A DNA stretch of 64,000 nt. Origin: Ovis canadensis. Taxonomy: Eukaryota; Chordata; Mammalia; Artiodactyla; Bovidae. Positions 58,180-64,000 of the stretch are shown here, piece after piece. Under the pieces are notes generated by a model. It did no database searches. It worked only from the letters and a program-made list of their open reading frames with translations, and was not told the DNA's origin. The DNA is taken from NCBI RefSeq assembly GCF_042477335.2, contig NC_091255.1, positions 48,710,501-48,774,500 of the forward strand, given 5' to 3'. The position numbers were made by a program, and so were the translations under genes. Within the stretch, counting starts at the first letter, position 1, and each line of letters starts with the position of its first letter.

Positions 58180-58312
58180 CACCCTTATTTATTTATTTAT
58201 TTATTTAATTTCGGCTGTGCCGTACAGCTTGCGAGATCTTAATTCCTTGACCAGGGATTGAACCTGGGCCCTCAGCAATGAAACCATGAAGTCCTAACCA
58301 CTGGACTGCCAA
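58180..58312 (-). repeat. CHR-2-type SINE
   Basis: Antisense; the tail has become a (TTTA)n run (58185-58207), and the head reads 'taaccactggactgccaaat'. Confidence 0.87.
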
Positions 58313-58762
58313 ATAATTCACTAAAAGGATTCCCTTAGTTCTGGGTAAGGGCTATTTGCAGTTTTTCTACTTTGTCCTCTCTAGTGTGTCAGCTTCAGAG
58401 ACTGCCTTTCCATACCCCACCTCTTTCCCCGAAACCAGAAGAGCTTCTAGGGCCCTGCAGGCTCTCTGACTTGCCCTCCACAAGACCGGCATTCCATGAT
58501 AATCCTCCAGTGGGTGAGAGAAGAGATGCCAATATCCTCTTTGGGAGTAGAAGGAAACCCTCCCCACACACAGTCCCTCTCAAATATCCCTCTTCTTTAC
58601 TCCACTTTCCTGGGCTGTCTGTTTCTTCTCTCTCAGCACCGATAGAAGCTGAGCTCTCACTTCCACCCTCTTAGCCCCAAGGTCCAAGCGCTTCATTTTG
58701 CTGGCTGGGGAAGGGGACTGGCTGGAGAAGAGGGGCAAGTAAAAGGCAGCCAGCCAGGTAGA

Positions 58763-58976
58763 ACTTCCCTGGTGGTCCAGTGGCTAAGACTCTGTGCTCC
58801 CAATGCAGGGAGCCTGGGTTTCACCCCTAATCAGGAAACTAGATCCCACATGCCACAACTAAGAGTTTGCATGCCTCAGCTAAAGATCCCACACGCTGCA
58901 AGTAAAGATCCCATGTGCTGAAACTAAGACCCAGCGCCCTCAAATTAAAAATGAATAAAAACAAACAAACCAAAAA
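58763..58976 (+). repeat. CHR-type SINE with target-site duplication
   Basis: Flanked by 'agccagccaggtaga' (58748-58762) and 'agccagccaggcaga' (58977-58991), 14 of 15 identical. Confidence 0.9.
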
Positions 58977-60289
58977 AGCCAGCCAGGCAGAGTGACACGG
59001 CAACACTGAAGGAGTAGCTGAAAAGGAACCAGGTTGGAGTGGGGACTTGCGGTGGGGTAAAATGCTATGAGGAATCGGGGTTTGGGTACCCAAGGAGATG
59101 GGAACACTCCTCATCTAGGCTGGAAAGAAGTGTAGGGAAAAATGGCAAGTCTAAACCAAGAAACTCTGAAATACTTGGTAAGCACTCAAGGCACAAAGGG
59201 TGTCATCATCCCTTCTCTCTATAGGGAAGAACATTTTCCTTTGGAAGCTTGCCTGGGTCCCCCCACTATGGGGAGTTAATTGGCAGCAGGTGGATGGGAA
59301 AGAAAGCAAGTCATTCCCACACACTCCACACTCTGTACACAGCTGGCTCCAAACCAGTTCCCTCCCCTTACCCGTCCCCACATTAAGCTCTCCACTCGCT
59401 GTCTATCTGGGAAAGGGGAGGATGGAGAAGACTGCAAGGTGGTCCCCCCTTAGGGACAGTTCCTGGATCCCCCCCAGTTCTGCCTCTGTCTTCCCACTGG
59501 CCCCAGGAGAGGTCCAGAAAGAGGCCAGCCAGGACAGTGAAAGGCAGAATCTGAACCTTTGAACCACTGAACCGCTCTGAACCTCAGAGTGGTTTCTTCT
59601 CTAACACCTGAAGGATGCCTTCTCTCTCCACACCTTCCAGCAAGGAGGAGAAGAGAGTGCCGTGATCCTGAACCCTGGACAGGCCACTGCTCCTCCCTTC
59701 TGGCTCTGAGAGCCACTCTGTCCTCTTGACCTCCACAGCTGCCTGTGCCATCTCTCCTTTAACTGGAGGGGGAGGGCTGTGGTGTGGCAGGTAAAGGAGA
59801 CTGCCCCCCACCTCTTCTCCTGGCAAAGCAGGATGAAGGGGTTCCAGGTGGGAACCTTCTGAGACCAGAAGCTGGAAACATTTAGGGGATCTGATACTTG
59901 AGATGTATTAAAGGTTTGAACAAAATTAGAATAAGCTCTGAAAGACAACCTGGAGAAGGTGTCAGCTTCTTTTTCTACTTTTACCCTCAGATACCAAAGC
60001 AAGGCTCAGCCAGGCCTGAGTCCCTTCCCTGGCTCTCTTTTTTGTGACCCATAAACAGGGCATCTGATGGGACAAAGGTGATTGATAGGGAGCAATAAGT
60101 GGTCACTTTACTCTTAGTTGGGCAACTGTTTGCTAATTTCTCAGTCTCTCATCTCTGCCAGCTGCTGATCCCCAAATTGCATAAACTGACCTCCTTTTGT
60201 CTCCTCCTTTTCCACTATCTTTTCTTGATTAAAAAATCAGTAAGAGAGAGAAATACTTAGGTTTTATGTTCTCTTAGTTGGTGATACCT

Positions 60290-60532
60290 CAAAATCCCAT
60301 GGGAGGAGGAGCCTGGTAGGCTGCAGTCCATGGGGTCGCTAAGAGTCAGACACAACTGAGTGACCACTTTCTCTTTTCACCTTCATGCATTGGAGAAGGA
60401 AATGGCAACCCACTCCAGTGTTCTTGCCTGGAGAATCCCAGGGACGGGGGAGCCTGGTGGGCTGCCATCTATGGGGTCACACAGAGTCGGACACAACTGA
60501 AGCGACTTAGCAGCAGCAGTAGCAGCAGCAGT
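60290..60532 (+). repeat. BovA2-type SINE with AGC tail
   Basis: Two successive copies of the SINE/BovB 3' block ('gcctggtaggctgcagtcca' and 'gcctggtgggctgccatcta') are followed by the AGC-repeat tail at 60511-60532 typical of BovA2. Confidence 0.88.
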
Positions 60533-62365
60533 TTCTTCTTTCCAGAACTCTCCAATAAGTGGGGCTGTATCTGCAGAGTCAGGGGGTGTCTCTTAGACAC
60601 CTTGTCACTTGCTGACATCACCCAGGGCCCAGGAGGTCAAAGGGAGACAGGTAGGGGAATTACTTAGGCCCAGGCCACTGAAGGGCTCGTTCATTCCAGG
60701 GCAGGATGACGGAGGCCTTGTCCCTGTTCCTCCAAACTGTTTGTAGATTCTTGGTGGGAGTGGAGAATGCTGAGTGGGGTCTTGGCTTCCAGGATTTGAG
60801 AGAAGCTCTTTAGAAAGCTATCTGGATCCCCAGGTTTCTAGGGGTGAGACCCTTGATCAGTCCTGGGGTGCTTCCTAGCAACAGTCTGAGAGGGAGAGAA
60901 GGAATGGAAGAAAGAGAGGGAGAGGCCTGGGCATAGCTGTTCCGATGGGAGCCCAGAGAACAGGCTGTTCTTGCTGCCTCCTTGGTAACCAAAGTCTAAG
61001 AGGGAGGGGGCTGTCAGACATATCCCTGCAGGGTCTCTATCCCTCCTCACTTGAGCCCCACCCTTCTGCTCTCCCCTTGGACTCAGCCCTGAAGAGGTGG
61101 CAGGGATGGGAGGAGCAGCCTGGATAAGGATTTCGTGACAAGGAAGGAACACGCTGGGGATGAAATGACTCTGAGATGAGCTAGAAGCTTTGAGAAATGG
61201 GGGTAGGCAGGGTGAGTGGGGTGGGAAGGGGAATGACGCAACCCAGGGCCAGGGTCTGTAAGCGCCTAGACTTGGGCTGGATCCTGGCATCTGGCAAGAT
61301 GCCTGCTTTGGAGGCAGTGTGCCCTTCACTTTGCCCTTGTCCAGGTCTGTTACCAGCCCATGTCGGGAGTGAAGGAAAGTGAGAGAGGTAAGGAGAAGGT
61401 AGGTCGGGTGGACTTTCCTCTTTGAATTCAAAGTGCCTACTCAGGCCCTGGGGAAAAACAGATAGAGCAGGAGGCACTTCATTATCTATGGCTCTGGGTC
61501 TGGGATTTCATAAAGTCTCCCACGTCCAATAACTTTAGGGCCTTTCATTAGAGAGATGTGGTGGGGAAGCCAGAATGGAGGGAAGAGGAAAACCATAGTG
61601 CTTTCACCTTCCCGCTCTGGACTCCATCACCCTGCCTTAATCCTGACTGTCGTTAGACCTCTTCACTGCCTCTGGTTCTGGCTGATGGAGGCAGAAGATA
61701 CAGTAGCTCATCTCATAAATATGTCTTATGCATTGAGATTATCTCCCAGCTCCCTGGGCAACCCAGTCCCAAAGGACTGTTTCCACACATGGCACAGCCT
61801 GCACGCTGGGCACTGCACAGCACAGCCCTGTCCCCTGCCCCAGGATATCAGCCAAATCCCATCACTGAGGAGGTGGCATCGATTGGCAGACAGCCACCCT
61901 CGGTGCTCCTCCCACTGCACGCTGCCTTGACCCTGCACGATCAGCTTCCTGCCCCACACTGCAGCTGTTGCATGTTCACCATGAGCCCAGGCAGAACCCA
62001 CAGGTTCACTGACTGCATGCTGACTCTGCAGGCTGTAGCTCTAGCTCCCCGCTGCCATCTCCCTTCCCCCATCTGCAAACCCCTCATCACCAGCACTCCA
62101 CTCTGCATCCCAAGGGTTTCTCCCTAACTGCCCTTCTCATCCCTGTGATTCCAGGGAGGTCCCAAGAGAATTATCCTCCCCTCATCCATGCATTGCAAAT
62201 GCCAGGACCCCCTGTAAAAGAAGTGGCTGCAACAGAGCCAGGATGCAGGTGGCTGAGACTAAGAAAAGCGAGGGCAGCCCAACTCCCATAGGCTGTTGGT
62301 CAGAACCCCACATTTGGAAGTGATTCTGCCTAGTACAATCTGGGCTATTGGTAGAATAGCTCTCC

Positions 62366-62369
<4 letters not shown>

Positions 62370-62405
<36 letters not shown>

Positions 62406-62406
62406 A

Positions 62407-62441
<35 letters not shown>
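62370..62441. repeat. Paired (AC)n microsatellites
   Basis: Two AC runs, 62370-62404 and 62412-62441, are separated by a short 'cagctcta' interruption. Confidence 0.95.
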
Positions 62442-62443
<2 letters not shown>

Positions 62444-62653
62444 CTTTCCAAGAGCAGACGGTGGAGGCAGGGCTCCGCCCTGGGAGCCGTGGGAAGGCTA
62501 GGGCCCCCGCTGGTAAAACTGGGCTAATGACAGCGGGGGAACCGGCGGGCCCAGAGGGGGTGCTGGGGTAATTAGAGTCCTGCCTGCCGCTGGGAGATCT
62601 CAAGATGAAAGGGGCTCTGGCGTCACCGGGTTGGTTTCATGTCCACGAATGCA

Positions 62654-62691
62654 GGTGTGTGTGTGTGTGTGTGCTTGTGTGTGTGTGTGCG
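62654..62691. repeat. (GT)n microsatellite
   Basis: GT units with one CTTGT interruption, about 250 bp from the AC pair on the same strand. Confidence 0.93.
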
Positions 62692-63239
62692 TGCACGCGC
62701 ATCAGAGGTGGGGCTGGCATAATGGAGACCTCTCCTTTGGGGAAGGGGATCTATTTTTTCGCAGCCCACCCTTCTCTCTGGACTGGCCTTGTACATTTGG
62801 ATGGGGAGGGGCAAACGTGGAAGCAAAACCCGCTGTCCTGAAGCTGAGAGTTAAGGGGGTAGGGCAAGCCTCGCCCCCTCCCCAGCTCAGAAAGAGCACC
62901 AGATTGTCGAGGAAATGACTGGTGGCAGTGAATAGAAAAAGCCTACATTGGAGGAGGGTGACATTTGAAAGGGGAGGCAGTGGATCAGGCAGGTAATGAT
63001 GTTAAAAATGAGCCTGCAAGGGAAGTAATGGGGAAGCATACCCCCAAAAGGATTAAAAACACAGGATGGTTTAATTTAAGAGGACCCCAGGGGTCACGTG
63101 CTCAATCCTCGAATTGTAAGGTTGAGGAAGCTTGTCACCTGGAGAGGTGGTGATTTGCTCAAGGTCATACAGGGAGTTACTGGCAGAAAAGGGACCCGAA
63201 CTCAAAACAAACTCTAAACCGCCTGCGGTTTGGTGTTTA

Positions 63240-63811
63240 GACTTTCTCCCGGACTTCTAAAGTGCAGGAGGCTCGGCTCCCCGATGTGCCCTTCTCCATC
63301 TCCGTGGTGCCACCCCCCCAACCCCCCAATTCTTGCAGCAAGCGAAGGCTATGTTTTAAATGACATCTCTTCCAAAATATGTCACCAAGCACCACTCCTG
63401 CCGGAGCCGCCTGGAGTGGGGCGGGCGAGTGCAGGTCGGGAGGGGGCAGAGGCGGCCGAGGGGCGGCCGGGGAGCTGGCCGGGGTCCCGGGGCGCGGCGG
63501 GGGGCGGGGGGCGGGGGCCGGCGGCGGCGAGGCGGCCTGCAGGGAGCAGCCGCGAGCCGGCTGGGCGCGCCGAGCCCGAGCCCCTGCCAGAGCGGGGCGG
63601 GGGAGGGAGGAGCCAAGAGCGGCCGCCGCCTCTGCCGGAGGAGCCGCGGGGCCGCCACACTCGCCCCCCGCCCCCCCGCGCTCACTCGCACTCACACCCG
63701 GGCGCAGGAGGCGGGCGGCCCGGGCCCCACCGGCCCCCCATGGACGCCCCCGGCACGGGGCGCTGAGACCCCCGCGTCGCTGCCCAGCCCGGTCCAGCGC
63801 GCCACGCCGAG
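63240..63811 (+). promoter_or_regulatory. THRA: CpG-island promoter and untranslated first exon, probably THRA
   Basis: CpG density is extreme from about 63410 to 63830, with several Sp1-type GGGCGGGG boxes. A strong donor, GCCGAG followed by GTAAGG, ends a likely exon at 63811. No coding exon follows within the window. In mammals the gene after MED24 on the opposite strand is THRA, thyroid hormone receptor alpha, whose first exon is non-coding; the 8-kb distance fits human. The THRA assignment is from synteny. The 178-codon open frame over it reflects GC content. Confidence 0.75.
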
Positions 63812-64000
63812 GTAAGGGGGAGGGAGCGAGGGGGCATTAATATGCAAATGCCTCGCGATTGATTATGCAAAGCCGCGGGGCTCTCTGGCCAGCTCCCAGG
63901 CGGGCTGGGGGCGTCCGGGGGGTACCCGCGGCCAGCCTCAGCCTTCCCGGGCGCCCCAGTGACCCTGTCACTGGCCGGGAGCTTGCAGCTTCAACGCCCT
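63812..64000 (+). other. THRA: Start of THRA intron 1
   Basis: Following the donor, the sequence contains an octamer ATGCAAAT (63842-63849) and a second ATGCAAAG (63865-63872), then GC-rich sequence to the window edge. Confidence 0.6.

Larger units (their letters stand above)
55471..63240. other. Intergenic DNA between MED24 and THRA
   Basis: Nearly 8 kb without a recognisable coding exon. It holds a 24-bp tandem repeat (56092-56139), a recent L1 3' end, SINEs at 56608, 58180, 58760 and 60290, and three AC/GT microsatellites (62370-62691). The repeat-poor parts (57000-58150, 59000-60280, 60540-62330) show nothing I can name; they could contain control elements of either gene. Confidence 0.7.

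Noticed and set aside
62370-62691. Regular repeat spacing resembling an array
   Set aside because: These are plain AC/GT microsatellites; there are no spacer-repeat units, and a CRISPR array is not expected in a mammalian genome.
63230-63766. 178-codon open frame over the last CpG island
   Set aside because: Its product is low-complexity Gly/Ala/Arg/Pro, equally long frames exist in other phases and on the other strand, and the region behaves as an untranslated first exon.

Overview
This is nuclear DNA from a pecoran ruminant (cattle, sheep, goat or deer group). Multi-exon genes with GT-AG introns are interspersed with BovB (RTE) LINE copies, Bov-tA/BovA2 SINEs, tRNA-derived CHR SINEs and a bovine-type L1 3' end, a mix typical of ruminants. 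I cannot name the species. The CSF3 protein read here differs at several sites from the cattle protein as I remember it, so a ruminant other than cattle is possible.

The gene order matches the mammalian PSMD3-CSF3-MED24-THRA block (human 17q21). Bases 1-6600 are upstream intergenic DNA, mostly decayed retrotransposons. PSMD3 (proteasome subunit Rpn3/S3) runs on + from a CpG-rich promoter: 12 coding exons, 6848-19326, 534 codons. A repeat-rich spacer (19.7-26.5 kb) leads to CSF3 (G-CSF) on +: five exons, 26777-28222, 195 codons. Its promoter shows a TATA box, octamer, C/EBP-like and CK-1 sites. Its 3' UTR carries an AU-rich element and the stem-loop destabilising element. MED24 (Mediator subunit, TRAP100) is on -: 25 coding exons between 54849 and 30740, 989 codons, plus an untranslated first exon near 55.35 kb. 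CSF3 and MED24 converge tail to tail about 1.3 kb apart. The largest MED24 intron (44699-54549) holds nested L1, BovB and SINE insertions and an RPL6 retropseudogene. About 8 kb of non-coding DNA separates the MED24 promoter from a CpG island with a good splice donor at 63811. By position this is the untranslated first exon of THRA on +, so MED24 and THRA are head to head.

All exon phases were checked by hand. PSMD3 sums to 1605 nt, CSF3 to 588 nt and MED24 to 2970 nt, each divisible by three and ending in one stop. The genes are not an operon: they encode a proteasome lid subunit, a secreted granulocyte cytokine, a transcription coactivator and (outside the window) a nuclear receptor that uses that coactivator. 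I found no new gene system. The points of interest are gene-level: a lost upstream initiator and lost alternative donor in CSF3, a helix-D substitution in CSF3, a candidate antioxidant response element at PSMD3, the MED24 promoter layout, and several dateable nested insertions.
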